Below are positions 7,831 to 16,786 of a stretch of 64,000 nt of DNA, piece after piece. The stretch is from Alphaproteobacteria bacterium (GTDB lineage Bacteria > Pseudomonadota > Alphaproteobacteria > JAUHZY01), in NCBI GenBank assembly GCA_030425825.1, contig JAUHZY010000001.1:964834-1028833 (forward strand), read 5' to 3'. A program made the translations under genes and the position numbers. A model generated the notes under the pieces. It saw only the letters and a program-made list of their open reading frames with translations. It made no database searches and was not told the origin of the DNA. Within the stretch, counting starts at the first letter, position 1; every line of letters starts with the position of its first letter.

Positions 7831-10608
7831 CTAAAATTCTTCCCAGTCTTCATCAAAGGATCCCTCATCAACAGCTTCAACAGGAGCAGAAGATTGTAAC
7901 GGCGCTTTCTCAACGTTCGAAGCTAAAAGACGCGGCTCACTGCCTTCACTTCCAATATTAAAGAAGCGAACAAGTTGCTTTAACTCATCAGCTTGCTCTT
8001 CCATTGACCTTGCTGCAGCTGTACTTTCTTCAACAAGTGCAGCATTCTTCTGTGTCATTTCATCCATTTGCGTTACAGCTGAATTGATTTCATCAATACC
8101 AGATGCCTGCTCTTGACTTGCAGAAGCAATTTCAGAAACAAGGTCAGAAACCTGCTTAACCGAAGAAAGAATACCGTCTAAAGACTCACCAGCTTTATTA
8201 ACAAGCTCAACACCTTCTTGAACTTGGCCATTACTATCAACGATCAAAGCTTTAATCTCTTTAGATGCTTCAGCTGATCTTTGTGCCAGCGTCCTCACCT
8301 CAGAAGCAACAACCGCAAACCCTTTACCAGCATCACCTGCTCTAGCAGCCTCAACTGCGGCATTAAGTGCAAGTAGATTTGTTTGGAAGGCAATTTCGTC
8401 AATGACACCTATAATATCTGAAATCTTACGTGAAGACTCTTCAATTTTACTCATCGCATCGACTGCGTTTGTTACAACGGCCCCACCTTCTGTAGCAACC
8501 GTGTTTGCCTCAACAGAAAGCCTGCTTGCATCCTGTGCACTTTCTGCATTTTGCTTAACTGTTGAAGAAAGCTCTTCCATAGAAGCGGCTGTTTCTTCAA
8601 GGCTAGAAGCTTGTTGTTCAGTTCTATGTGATAGATCTGTACTCCCTGCAGCAACTTCACTTGAAGCATGAGAAATCGTATCTGTTGAATTTGAAATACG
8701 CGTAATAATTTCTGCCAACTGATCAGCCGTTTTATTCGCATCATCTTTCAACTTCTCAAACATGCCACTAAAGTCTGCTTCAATACGCTTGGTCAGATCA
8801 CCTTCTGCCATTGCGCTCAACATTTCAGCAACTTCACCAACTGCACCAGATACCGTTGACGTGATAGAATTAACGCCAGTACTGAGGGTCAGCATAAAGC
8901 CTTCCTTGCCTTCTTCTTCAACAACTTGACTGAAGTCACCATTTGCAGCACTTTCAACGATATTCTTAATCTCGTTTTCTGTTGCACGCTCTTGCGTTAC
9001 ATCTTCCCACTCAACAACTGTTCCCAGACGGTTTTTATCCGCATCAAGAACAGGCGTAGCAGTTAGTGCAAAAATACGCCCCGCAACGGTAATTTCGGTA
9101 CTGTAAGTGTCCGTAAGTTTCGCAAGCATCTCACGTTGATGTGAAGGATTCTTGTGAAAAATGTCAATATTACTACCAATAACGGCATCTGTTGAAAAGT
9201 TTGGCAAGTCCTTTTTGATATCAGACTCCGCATTACGAAGCATCGAAATAACAGCTGGATTTGCATAAACAATGTCATGATTTTCATCTGCCATCATCAC
9301 ATTACTTTTTACAGAATCAAGTGCAATCTTAACACGCATTGTGCTTTGCCCCATTGTACGGATACCAGCAAGCGCACGCGCCATGTCACCAATTTCATCA
9401 CTTGCTTCCAAGGCTGGAATCTGGATATCAGCCTTTTGCGCTTCAACATCCTTCAAAGCATTTGTCATTGCAAGAATTTTTGCGACAATACCTTTTGAAA
9501 TGAAGTAACCAATCAATGAAACGATTGCTAGAACAATTAAAACACCAGCAATAACTTTAGCTTTTAGTTCTTCAACTGATTTCAAGACCTCATCTAAATC
9601 TTCCTCTGCAACCATACCCCATCTTGTTCCTAAGAAATCAATATGGTCGTATGCCATCGCAACAGGTACGCCCTTATAATTTAAAGCCTCACCAAAACCA
9701 TGACCACCCCCTAAGGCAAGATCGACATCTTCTGAATCAACTTTGCGCTTTAAAAGCGTAGATTCTTCAGAATGACGAGAATCATTTCTCATAAAGTGAT
9801 CTTCTCCGACAAGAAAGATTTCACCTGACTCACCTAGACCATGAGAAAAGTTCATCACCTCGTTAATACGATCAACAGGCATTTGATAAACAAGAACACC
9901 TATTTTTTTCCCATCTTCTAGAATTGGTGTCGAAATAAACGCAGCAGGCGCACCATGAGATGGTGCGTAAGGCTTAAAGTCAAAGAAATGCTGCTCAGTA
10001 TTGGCGCCGTTCTTTGCTGCACGATATGCGTTTCCAAGGTCTGTATTTCTATACTGCCCTTTTTCAACATTCGTTGCATAGTCTAGTTCTTTAAACACCG
10101 AATAAACAAGATCACCTTCAAGATTAAAAAGAAAAATATCGTAATAATGTCTTTCTTTTAAAAACATTCTAATCCAAGGATGATATTTTCCATGAACCTT
10201 GCTGTAAACAGAACCATCTGATGCGGCATCTAGGTTCTCCTTACTGCCTGTTGGATGAGGGTTCTCATTGATATAAAGGCGCTGAAGCTTGGAAAGCTGA
10301 TCTCCTCCAAGCTGACGCCAGGCTGATGAGAAGTCTTTCAAAGCATCAATGATGAAAGGGTTTTCTGCATTAAACTTCAGGTCCGCGCGAATCCCCTGCA
10401 AAGTATGCGATAAGTCTTCTTTTCGAGACTCTAAAAGACTCAAAAGCCTTTCTTCTGCCTCAATTTTCAAAGAATGCTCTGCGCTACTAAAAGTAAACAC
10501 ACTAACAACAACGCCCGTAATTAATGCTGACATTAAAACAAGAAAAGGAAGTTTTTTAGATAACCTCATTTCTGTAAAAAATTTAAAACTATTTGCTAAT
10601 TGACTCAT
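7831..10608 (-). CDS. Methyl-accepting chemotaxis protein with periplasmic sensor, PAS and two HAMP regions
   Basis: This is a membrane chemoreceptor of 925 residues. Helix TM1 lies at about 19-41, a large periplasmic double-Cache-like sensor at 45-350, TM2 at 352-372 and HAMP at 373-425. A PAS domain (426-545) and a second HAMP-like segment (548-640) follow. The signalling hairpin has its conserved tip IDEIAFQTNLLALNAAVEAA near 736-755. Likely methylation helices lie around 665-680 and 830-845. The last five residues are DWEEF, a candidate CheR/CheB tether. It sits between cheW and cheR. The ligand cannot be read from sequence; the PAS domain suggests a second, cytoplasmic input. Confidence 0.94.
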   Translation of the reverse strand: MSQLANSFKFFTEMRLSKKLPFLVLMSALITGVVVSVFTFSSAEHSLKIEAEERLLSLLESRKEDLSHTLQGIRADLKFNAENPFIIDALKDFSSAWRQLGGDQLSKLQRLYINENPHPTGSKENLDAASDGSVYSKVHGKYHPWIRMFLKERHYYDIFLFNLEGDLVYSVFKELDYATNVEKGQYRNTDLGNAYRAAKNGANTEQHFFDFKPYAPSHGAPAAFISTPILEDGKKIGVLVYQMPVDRINEVMNFSHGLGESGEIFLVGEDHFMRNDSRHSEESTLLKRKVDSEDVDLALGGGHGFGEALNYKGVPVAMAYDHIDFLGTRWGMVAEEDLDEVLKSVEELKAKVIAGVLIVLAIVSLIGYFISKGIVAKILAMTNALKDVEAQKADIQIPALEASDEIGDMARALAGIRTMGQSTMRVKIALDSVKSNVMMADENHDIVYANPAVISMLRNAESDIKKDLPNFSTDAVIGSNIDIFHKNPSHQREMLAKLTDTYSTEITVAGRIFALTATPVLDADKNRLGTVVEWEDVTQERATENEIKNIVESAANGDFSQVVEEEGKEGFMLTLSTGVNSITSTVSGAVGEVAEMLSAMAEGDLTKRIEADFSGMFEKLKDDANKTADQLAEIITRISNSTDTISHASSEVAAGSTDLSHRTEQQASSLEETAASMEELSSTVKQNAESAQDASRLSVEANTVATEGGAVVTNAVDAMSKIEESSRKISDIIGVIDEIAFQTNLLALNAAVEAARAGDAGKGFAVVASEVRTLAQRSAEASKEIKALIVDSNGQVQEGVELVNKAGESLDGILSSVKQVSDLVSEIASASQEQASGIDEINSAVTQMDEMTQKNAALVEESTAAARSMEEQADELKQLVRFFNIGSEGSEPRLLASNVEKAPLQSSAPVEAVDEGSFDEDWEEF

Positions 10609-10625
10609 TTTACCACTCCTTCTAT

Positions 10626-11138
10626 TTACTCGATACCTTCAATATTTTCCAACTCACCCACATGAAAAAGTTTCTCAATATCAAGTAGGGAAACCATTCT
10701 TTCATTTACTGTAACCAAACCTTTTAAGAATTCAGATCGCGAAGATTCATCAACATCTGGAATGGGACGAATATCGTGCTCATAAATTGTTAAAATATCC
10801 GAAACTGCATCAACCAGAATGCCAACATCACGACCTTCTATTGAAACAATCACAACAACATGCGTTTTTGTGACTTCTGTGTCACCCATACTAAAGCGAA
10901 GGCGCAAATCGAAGATCGGCACAATCACACCACGCAGGTTAATCACTCCCTTCATGTACTCAGGAGAGTTAGGCAACCTTGTTGTTTCGCTCCACCCTTT
11001 AATTTCAAGCACCGACATAATATCAACACCATACTCTTCTTCGCCAACACGAAAAGTTATAAACTGTAATGTCTCACTGTCATGAATTTCTCCATCATCT
11101 GACGAGCCACTTTCAACTTTTTCTGCCACACTCTCCAT
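10626..11138 (-). CDS. cheW: Chemotaxis coupling protein CheW
   Basis: CheW links receptors to CheA in the signalling array. A CheW domain covers about residues 25-160 of 170, with ITFRVGEEEYGVDI, the conserved KGVINLRGVIVPIFDLR stretch and VSDILTIYEHDIRPIP. The first 24 residues are an acidic extension, slightly longer than minimal CheW. The gene lies 12 bases after cheA and 17 before the MCP, so the array components are made from neighbouring cistrons. Confidence 0.96.
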   Translation of the reverse strand: MESVAEKVESGSSDDGEIHDSETLQFITFRVGEEEYGVDIMSVLEIKGWSETTRLPNSPEYMKGVINLRGVIVPIFDLRLRFSMGDTEVTKTHVVVIVSIEGRDVGILVDAVSDILTIYEHDIRPIPDVDESSRSEFLKGLVTVNERMVSLLDIEKLFHVGELENIEGIE

Positions 11139-11150
11139 ACCTTTCTCCTT

Positions 11151-13268
11151 CTACACAACCTGTGTTCTATCTTCTGCAACAATATCATCATTACTTTTTG
11201 ACTTTGTTACCACTAGCTTTTCAAGATTCTTTTGATCGGATTGAGAGCCAATTAAATCACTCAAACCAATAACGTCAAGAATAAGTGCCACACGACCGCT
11301 TCCAAGGATTGTTGCCCCTGAAACGCCATGAATTGCTTGATAATTAGCCTCTAAGCTTTTAATGACGACCTGACTTTGGCCAAGCATTTCATCTACAACC
11401 AAGCCAATTTTTTTACTATCTTCTGTTTCAACTAAAACAACCAAGCTCTTTGTGATGTCTTGCTTCGCATTTTTGATACCAAAGACATCTCTTACATATA
11501 AAATCGGCACATATTCACCACGAATTGATAAAACATCAAAACAACCTACTAATGCATTAACATCTTTTTCTACAGGTCGAAGGGTTTCAATAATATTTGT
11601 TAACGGCAATATGTATATCTCTTCACCAACACCAATCACCATACCATCCAGCACAGCAAGCGTTAATGGTAAAGACAATGAAAATTTTGTACCTTGACCT
11701 GGTTCGTTATCAATATTAATACGACCACCCATATTGCGAATATTTTGTTTAACAACATCCATCCCAACACCGCGCCCTGAAACATTTGAAACTGTTTGAG
11801 CTGTTGAAAAACCGGGATGAAAAATAAGATTATCTATCTCTTCATCACTCAGAACATCATTCTTTCCGATCAGACCTTTTTCGCGCGCCTTCCCAAGAAC
11901 ACGCTCACGATTAATACCTGCGCCATCGTCTTGTATTGAAATAACAATGCGGCCGCTTCGATGCTCAGCAGAAAGGTGAACTGTACCTTCTCGCGGCTTT
12001 CCAGCTGCCTCCCTGTCATCAGGCATCTCAATACCATGATCTACAGAGTTACGAATCATATGCATTAATGGATCACCAAGCTGCTCAACAACAGTCTTAT
12101 CAACTTCGGTGTCTTCTCCAGACGTCACAATTTTGACTTCTTTTTCTAGTGTTTCTGAAAGCTCTCGCACCAAACGCGGCATTCTCGCAAAAACAGATTT
12201 CACTGGCTGCGCGCGGATCGCCATAACACTCTCTTGCAACTCACGCGTATGATGCGTTAAATCCTCAAGACCACGCTCCAGCTCAGCAGACATTTCCACT
12301 GTTGAATTCCTTAACTGCTCTTGAATCATTGCTTGCGTGATAACGAGCTCTCCAACCATGTTAACCATACGGTCAACCTTATCGAGGTCAACACGCATAC
12401 TTGAAACTGCCGGGGCCTTTGTCGGGGCCTGCCCAGCTGGCGGAGCAGTTTTTACCTGAGCAACCTTAGGCTCGACATCCGCAGCAGGCGTGCTTTCGAC
12501 AGCCTCTGGCTCTGAATCTTCAGCAGCTTCGGGCACAACCTCAGAATCAACGCTGATCTTCAAAACACAATCATCTTCTACAAATTCAAAAACTTCACGA
12601 ATTTCTTCTTCGCTGCAATCTGACTTTAGAATAAATCGCCACGTCAAAAAAACCTCTTCTGGATTCAATTCATCAAGAGAAGGAACTTTATCTGCAATAA
12701 CTTCTGAAACTATCTCACCAAGAGAACCAAGTTGTCGAATCAACAATAAAGGCTCGCTTGCATTTTGAAGAAGGTCAAGGTTAGGAATAAACTCAACAAT
12801 ATAAGTTTTAATGCCACCATCGTCCGCAGAACTTGCATTTTGAGGGACATCAACCTGAGAAGCCGCAGCGTCAGATGGCGCATCACCGCTAATTGCCGCT
12901 TCAATTTTAGACTTAATATCTGCACCATAGTCTTCACCCAGCGACTCACCAGACTCTGCAGCGCCCACCAAGCCAGCAACGATATCATTCGCGCGCAACA
13001 AAAGGTCTACAATTTCGGTCGTACAGTCAACACGACCATCACGCAACATATCCAATAATGTTTCATAACCGTGCGCAAAAGTGACTAGATCTTCAAAACC
13101 AAAAGCACCGCCACCACCTTTAATTGTATGGACCCCCCTAAAAACAGCATTCAACCCATCAGCTGTTGCACCAGCATCACGCATTTCAGAAAGGGTTGAC
13201 TCTACATCACCGAGAAGCTCTCCGCACTCTTCAAAATAGGTCCTTTTAAATTGATCCATATCCGTCAT
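11151..13268 (-). CDS. cheA: Chemotaxis histidine kinase CheA
   Basis: CheA autophosphorylates on its HPt histidine and passes the phosphate to CheY and CheB. The 705 residues contain P1 HPt (1-110, H47 in GVHTIKGGGGAFGF), a P2-like domain (about 150-245), and a Pro/Ala-rich linker. The P3 dimerisation helices (about 290-350) come next. The P4 ATPase has N box HMIRNSVDHGIE, then DDGAGINRERV and GRGVGMDVVKQN. The P5 CheW-like domain (about 555-680) has VLDGMVIGVGEEIYILPL. The start codon follows the cheY stop directly. It is the only kinase in this operon, so the standalone HPt and the phosphatase's receiver may also exchange phosphate with it. Confidence 0.97.
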   Translation of the reverse strand: MTDMDQFKRTYFEECGELLGDVESTLSEMRDAGATADGLNAVFRGVHTIKGGGGAFGFEDLVTFAHGYETLLDMLRDGRVDCTTEIVDLLLRANDIVAGLVGAAESGESLGEDYGADIKSKIEAAISGDAPSDAAASQVDVPQNASSADDGGIKTYIVEFIPNLDLLQNASEPLLLIRQLGSLGEIVSEVIADKVPSLDELNPEEVFLTWRFILKSDCSEEEIREVFEFVEDDCVLKISVDSEVVPEAAEDSEPEAVESTPAADVEPKVAQVKTAPPAGQAPTKAPAVSSMRVDLDKVDRMVNMVGELVITQAMIQEQLRNSTVEMSAELERGLEDLTHHTRELQESVMAIRAQPVKSVFARMPRLVRELSETLEKEVKIVTSGEDTEVDKTVVEQLGDPLMHMIRNSVDHGIEMPDDREAAGKPREGTVHLSAEHRSGRIVISIQDDGAGINRERVLGKAREKGLIGKNDVLSDEEIDNLIFHPGFSTAQTVSNVSGRGVGMDVVKQNIRNMGGRINIDNEPGQGTKFSLSLPLTLAVLDGMVIGVGEEIYILPLTNIIETLRPVEKDVNALVGCFDVLSIRGEYVPILYVRDVFGIKNAKQDITKSLVVLVETEDSKKIGLVVDEMLGQSQVVIKSLEANYQAIHGVSGATILGSGRVALILDVIGLSDLIGSQSDQKNLEKLVVTKSKSNDDIVAEDRTQVV

Positions 13269-13634
13269 TTAAATTATCACCCTATCGATTGTCGCAAGAA
13301 GCTTATCGGGGGTAAAGGGCTTCACAATCCAACCCGTCGCGCCAGCTTGCTTGCCTTCCATCTTTTTCTCTGTTTGACTTTCCGTCGTCAGAACAAGAAT
13401 AGGCGTTGACCTATGCACAGGATGCTCACGTAATTTCTTAATTAATGTGATACCATCCATGTTAGGCATATTTAAATCCGTGATGATAACATCCATTTTA
13501 TTATCGCCCAAAACTTGCAAAGCATCCACACCATCCTCACCTTGCAACGTTTCATAACCCGCACCCTTCAAGGTGAAGTCAAGCATCTCTCGTATTGTTT
13601 TGGAATCATCAACAAACATAACTTTTTTTGACAT
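13269..13634 (-). CDS. cheY: Chemotaxis response regulator CheY
   Basis: This is a single receiver domain of 121 residues. It has DD9-10 in VMFVDDSKTI, phosphoacceptor D53 in IITDLNMPNMDG, the conserved Thr in VLTTES and Lys in IVKPFTP. Phospho-CheY normally binds the flagellar switch, but no flagellar gene lies in this window, so the output may be something else. I chose the ATG at 13634 over a longer frame. It has a GGAGG site 7 bases upstream and begins one base after the upstream STAS stop. The longer frame adds 13 residues with no family likeness. Confidence 0.95.
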   Translation of the reverse strand: MSKKVMFVDDSKTIREMLDFTLKGAGYETLQGEDGVDALQVLGDNKMDVIITDLNMPNMDGITLIKKLREHPVHRSTPILVLTTESQTEKKMEGKQAGATGWIVKPFTPDKLLATIDRVII

Positions 13635-13635
13635 C

Positions 13636-13968
13636 TTATTGCCTCCATTCCGCCAATTGCTTTTCAAAGCCAAGCTCTATCAAAGCCTTACACATTCCAT
13701 CATCTTCAAGCCCCTCAAAAACAAGCTTTTTGTCTTCCGCAGCGCATGCATGTTTCTCCGCGGCAACTAAAATTTGCGCACAAGCTGTTGTAACAACCTC
13801 AACTTTTTTACAATTTAACTTAACTACTGGCCTTTCAAGAAAAGCCTTCAAAACCGTCTCTTTAAATTCCTGCGCACGCGCAAAATCAAGTATTGCAGGA
13901 AGGGTTACCGTCATATGCCCCTTCGATTCACGTAATTTAAATTCACCCAAAACACTCTCCAACCACAA
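13636..13968 (-). CDS. STAS-domain protein with a non-serine phosphosite (MlaB-like)
   Basis: This small STAS domain (110 residues) lies between the HPt gene and cheY. The core runs from TVTLPAILDFARAQEF to KKLVFEGLED. Where anti-sigma antagonists have a phosphorylatable serine, this one reads VVTTACAQIL (T60, T61), so phosphorylation is uncertain. STAS genes at the head of CheD-containing chemotaxis clusters are known from other proteobacteria, but their role is poorly defined. The cheY ribosome site lies inside the end of this gene, which suggests coupling. Confidence 0.78.
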   Translation of the reverse strand: MWLESVLGEFKLRESKGHMTVTLPAILDFARAQEFKETVLKAFLERPVVKLNCKKVEVVTTACAQILVAAEKHACAAEDKKLVFEGLEDDGMCKALIELGFEKQLAEWRQ

Positions 13969-13975
13969 AAGCTTC

Positions 13976-14374
13976 TTACAAAAAACCGTCTTCCTCTAAT
14001 TCTTCTACAAAATCAGACCAACCTGATGGAAATCTACCACCCAGATCAAAAGACTCCTGAAGAACATTAGCAAAAAAATCAACATGCAGAAATGACAAAC
14101 TGACTTCAGAAGCGCTCGCACCTCCTGGCACAACACCACAATTAACAAGATATGCACAAAATGTGCTCGCGATCACACCAAGCTCTTCATACTCGAAAGC
14201 GCCAGCCTGCCCCTTAAGGTCATGCATCATGCGATAGATTTCGTCCACCGCCTCAGCGTTGACATTATCAGCCTTCATATCATCAACAAACGCCCTTAAC
14301 TTATTAAGATTTTCTTGCGTTACTTTTTGAAAAACGAGCCGCAAAGCCCCTAATGCATCGCCCTGTTCAGACAC
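13976..14374 (-). CDS. Standalone histidine phosphotransfer (HPt) protein
   Basis: This is the first gene of the chemotaxis operon. The 132 residues show an HPt helical core with phosphoacceptor H51 in YRMMHDLKGQAGAF, the same pattern as the CheA P1 domain. The start is GTG at 14374, with an AGGAGG site 5 bases upstream. A freestanding HPt in a chemotaxis operon that already has one in CheA suggests a side branch, such as a phosphate sink or a relay to the response regulator-phosphatase at the operon end. The C-terminal 40 residues, ending EELEEDGFL, match nothing I recognise. Confidence 0.82.
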   Translation of the reverse strand: MSEQGDALGALRLVFQKVTQENLNKLRAFVDDMKADNVNAEAVDEIYRMMHDLKGQAGAFEYEELGVIASTFCAYLVNCGVVPGGASASEVSLSFLHVDFFANVLQESFDLGGRFPSGWSDFVEELEEDGFL

Positions 14375-14397
14375 AGTATCCTCCTCAAGATACAGAC

Positions 14398-14426
14398 ATC
14401 CTATAAGAGCATCACCAACTTGTCAA
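14398..14426 (-). promoter_or_regulatory. Sigma70-like promoter of the chemotaxis operon
   Basis: On the minus strand there is TTGACA at 14426-14421, a 17-base spacer, and TAGGAT at 14403-14398. The -35 is perfect and the -10 matches 4 of 6. It lies in the 66-base gap between the end of fpg and the HPt gene. Transcription would start near 14391, giving a leader of about 17 bases that holds the AGGAGG site. No sigma28-type flagellar promoter was seen here. Confidence 0.6.
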
Positions 14427-14440
14427 AAGCAATATTCAAC

Positions 14441-15253
14441 CTAAGATTGACATTTTGGACAGAAAAAAGAGGATCGTTGGTTTTGAACAACTTTTTTAAT
14501 GACGCAACCACACTTAAAACAACTCTCTCCAGCACGCCCATAAACCTTAAACTCATGTTGGAAATAGCCCGTTTCACCTGATGCCTGACGATAATCACGC
14601 AAACTTGACCCGCCTGATGCGATTGCACTTCTTAGAACAGACTGAATGTTTTTTAGCAACACTTTGTAGCTTTTCTCACCAACAGACTCACAACCCCTGG
14701 TAGGCATCAACTTACTTTCAAACAAAGCCTCGCAAGCATAGATGTTTCCAACACCAGCTATTAGCTTTTGATTTAATAGTGCCGATTTCAATGAACATTT
14801 TCTAGAAGAAAAAAGGCGATAAAAATCTGCGCCACTAATATCAAAAGGCTCCTCTCCTATATTTTTAAAAAGCTTATGCGTCTCAATTGAATGTGAGTGC
14901 TCAACGGTAACAGCGCCAAACCGCCGAGGATCATTAAAAATAATATCGTGTAGACTTGTTTGAAAAACAACATGATCATGCTTAATATACTCTGCAGGCC
15001 TTTCCTTTATACGCAAGCGGCCAGACATACCAAAATGCAAAACAACTACATAACCATTCGCAAGATAAAGCTTTAAATATTTACTTCTTCTTGCAACGCG
15101 CAGGACTTTTTGACCACTCACAGTGTTTTCAAAGTTTTTTGGAATTGGCCACCTTAAATCACGGCGGTTAACAATAACGTCTTTAATCTCTTTATCAAGA
15201 AGATGTGGTGTAACCCCCAATTTTATAGTTTCAACTTCTGGCAATTCAGGCAT
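14441..15253 (-). CDS. mutM: Formamidopyrimidine-DNA glycosylase (Fpg/MutM)
   Basis: Fpg cuts oxidised purines such as 8-oxoguanine from DNA and nicks the abasic site. The 270-residue protein begins MPELPEVE, where Pro2 is the catalytic nucleophile and Glu3 is essential. The helix-two-turn-helix region includes NQKLIAGVGNIYACEALF. The C-terminus has the zinc finger C-x2-C-x16-C-x2-C (CFKCGC to FFCPKCQS). It is divergent from ubiE with 29 bases between; that neighbourhood is common in alphaproteobacteria. Confidence 0.97.
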   Translation of the reverse strand: MPELPEVETIKLGVTPHLLDKEIKDVIVNRRDLRWPIPKNFENTVSGQKVLRVARRSKYLKLYLANGYVVVLHFGMSGRLRIKERPAEYIKHDHVVFQTSLHDIIFNDPRRFGAVTVEHSHSIETHKLFKNIGEEPFDISGADFYRLFSSRKCSLKSALLNQKLIAGVGNIYACEALFESKLMPTRGCESVGEKSYKVLLKNIQSVLRSAIASGGSSLRDYRQASGETGYFQHEFKVYGRAGESCFKCGCVIKKVVQNQRSSFFCPKCQS

Positions 15254-15282
15254 AATAGTCCTTTAAAATGGAGCGCTCTTAA

Positions 15283-16020
15283 ATGTCACAGACTGATTTT
15301 GGATACAAAAAAGTAGAAACTCAAGAAAAAGAGACCTTGGTACAAAATGTTTTTACTTCTGTCGCTTCAAAATATGATGTTATGAATGATATGATGAGCC
15401 TTGGCATGCACCGCCTTTGGAAGAAATCTCTTATCGACCAAATTCGTCCCAAACAAACTCAAAGCTTCCTTGATGTTGCTGGTGGGACAGGTGATATTGC
15501 CTTCAAGATATACGACGAAACCTCACAAAAGTCTGACATCACAGTTTGCGACCTTAATCAAGGCATGCTTGAAGAAGGAAAAAGACGTGCTTTAGAAAAA
15601 AAATATTCAAACATTAAATGGCAGCAAGGCAACGCGCAAAACCTACCCTTCAATAACAATCAATTCGATGTTTACACCATTGCCTTTGGACTACGTAATG
15701 TAACTGACATTGACCTTGCTCTTCGCGAGGCTTACCGTGTCCTGAAACCAGGCGGCAAATACTTTTGTCTAGAATTCTCAAAAATTCCCAACGCACCACT
15801 CTCAAAGGTTTATGATATTTACTCGTTTGAAATCATTCCATTGATTGGCGAAAAAATAACAGGCGACAGAGAAGCCTACCAATATCTCGTTGAAAGCATC
15901 CGTAAGTTCCCAAAACAAAAAGAACTCTGCACAAAACTTCAAACAGCTGGGTTTGAGAACGTAAAATACCGCAACATGACAGCTGGCATTGTAGCCATTC
16001 ACAGCGGCATCAAAATTTAA
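15283..16020 (+). CDS. ubiE: Demethylmenaquinone/2-methoxy-polyprenyl-benzoquinol methyltransferase UbiE
   Basis: UbiE does the C-methylation step of ubiquinone (and menaquinone) synthesis using S-adenosylmethionine. The 245 residues carry the cofactor motif FLDVAGGTGDIAFK, then VCDLNQGML, and the family signatures FGLRNVTDIDLALREAYRVL and LKPGGKYFCLEFSK. Length is typical. The stop shares the palindrome TTAA (16017-16020) with the convergent glycosyltransferase-like gene. In many alphaproteobacteria ubiB follows ubiE; here it does not. Confidence 0.96.
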   Translation: MSQTDFGYKKVETQEKETLVQNVFTSVASKYDVMNDMMSLGMHRLWKKSLIDQIRPKQTQSFLDVAGGTGDIAFKIYDETSQKSDITVCDLNQGMLEEGKRRALEKKYSNIKWQQGNAQNLPFNNNQFDVYTIAFGLRNVTDIDLALREAYRVLKPGGKYFCLEFSKIPNAPLSKVYDIYSFEIIPLIGEKITGDREAYQYLVESIRKFPKQKELCTKLQTAGFENVKYRNMTAGIVAIHSGIKI

Positions 16021-16730
16021 GACGCCTTTTCACTTTCGCCACGCTGGGCACAGTAAAGCATATCATCTCGCATCGCACGCCATTCATCTGCATAATCACA
16101 ATTCTCATGCTCAACAAAATAAGGCCCACCTTCGGTAAAGTGTACGTTACCTGCGTTTTCATCATATGGGTCATAGTCAACCAAAAGATTCCAGCGCGGG
16201 TCAATTTCTCCGATCAAATGATCGCCATCAAGCCACTTGAACTGATGCAATTCAAGGCCAGTTGCTGTGTTCACATAATCTGGCGTCAGTGCTTTGCATT
16301 TTTCATTATTAAAAAGCATCACACTTGACCAGTTCTTTTTCTCATATTTTGTTTGTGGCATATCGAGAAACTTTTGATCGCTTTGAGGTTTATGGTCATG
16401 CTTGACAACCTGCACTGCATATTGATCATCGCACTCATCAAAAAGCTTGGCTATGTCATCTCGAAACATCATATCGTTATCCATAAAAACAGACCAACCT
16501 TTATACCCTGCCAAGTATGGTGCAAGAAAACGAGAAAAAGAGAACTCTGTTGATTGCAAAGAGTTTCTCTCTCTGTTAAAAATACCGCCTAAATGTTTTA
16601 GAGCAATTGGCGTAATGGCAATCGGTTTTGTCGCAAACTTATTGATCGAATGGCACAAAACATTATAAGCTGCCGTTTCAGCAGGATCAAAGCCGATAAA
16701 AATACGAATTGGTTCAACTTGTTCAGACAT
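16017..16730 (-). CDS. Glycosyltransferase-like protein (GT8-like fold)
   Basis: The 237 residues begin with a nucleotide-sugar-type strand (IRIFIGFDPAETAAYNVL). A DxD-like motif follows in VFMDNDMMFRDDIAKLF, then SVMLFNNEKC and a late histidine region, VHFTEGGPYF. This is the pattern of small metal-dependent GT-A enzymes that move sugars onto surface glycans, but donor and acceptor cannot be told. An AAGG site precedes the ATG. It is divergent from the TPR/glycosyltransferase gene with 56 bases between, and the two may act together. Confidence 0.7.
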   Translation of the reverse strand: MSEQVEPIRIFIGFDPAETAAYNVLCHSINKFATKPIAITPIALKHLGGIFNRERNSLQSTEFSFSRFLAPYLAGYKGWSVFMDNDMMFRDDIAKLFDECDDQYAVQVVKHDHKPQSDQKFLDMPQTKYEKKNWSSVMLFNNEKCKALTPDYVNTATGLELHQFKWLDGDHLIGEIDPRWNLLVDYDPYDENAGNVHFTEGGPYFVEHENCDYADEWRAMRDDMLYCAQRGESEKAS

Positions 16731-16786
16731 AACACACCTTCTTTAGGTTAAAAAACAGATTTTAAATATAGCAAAGACCCTAGAAA

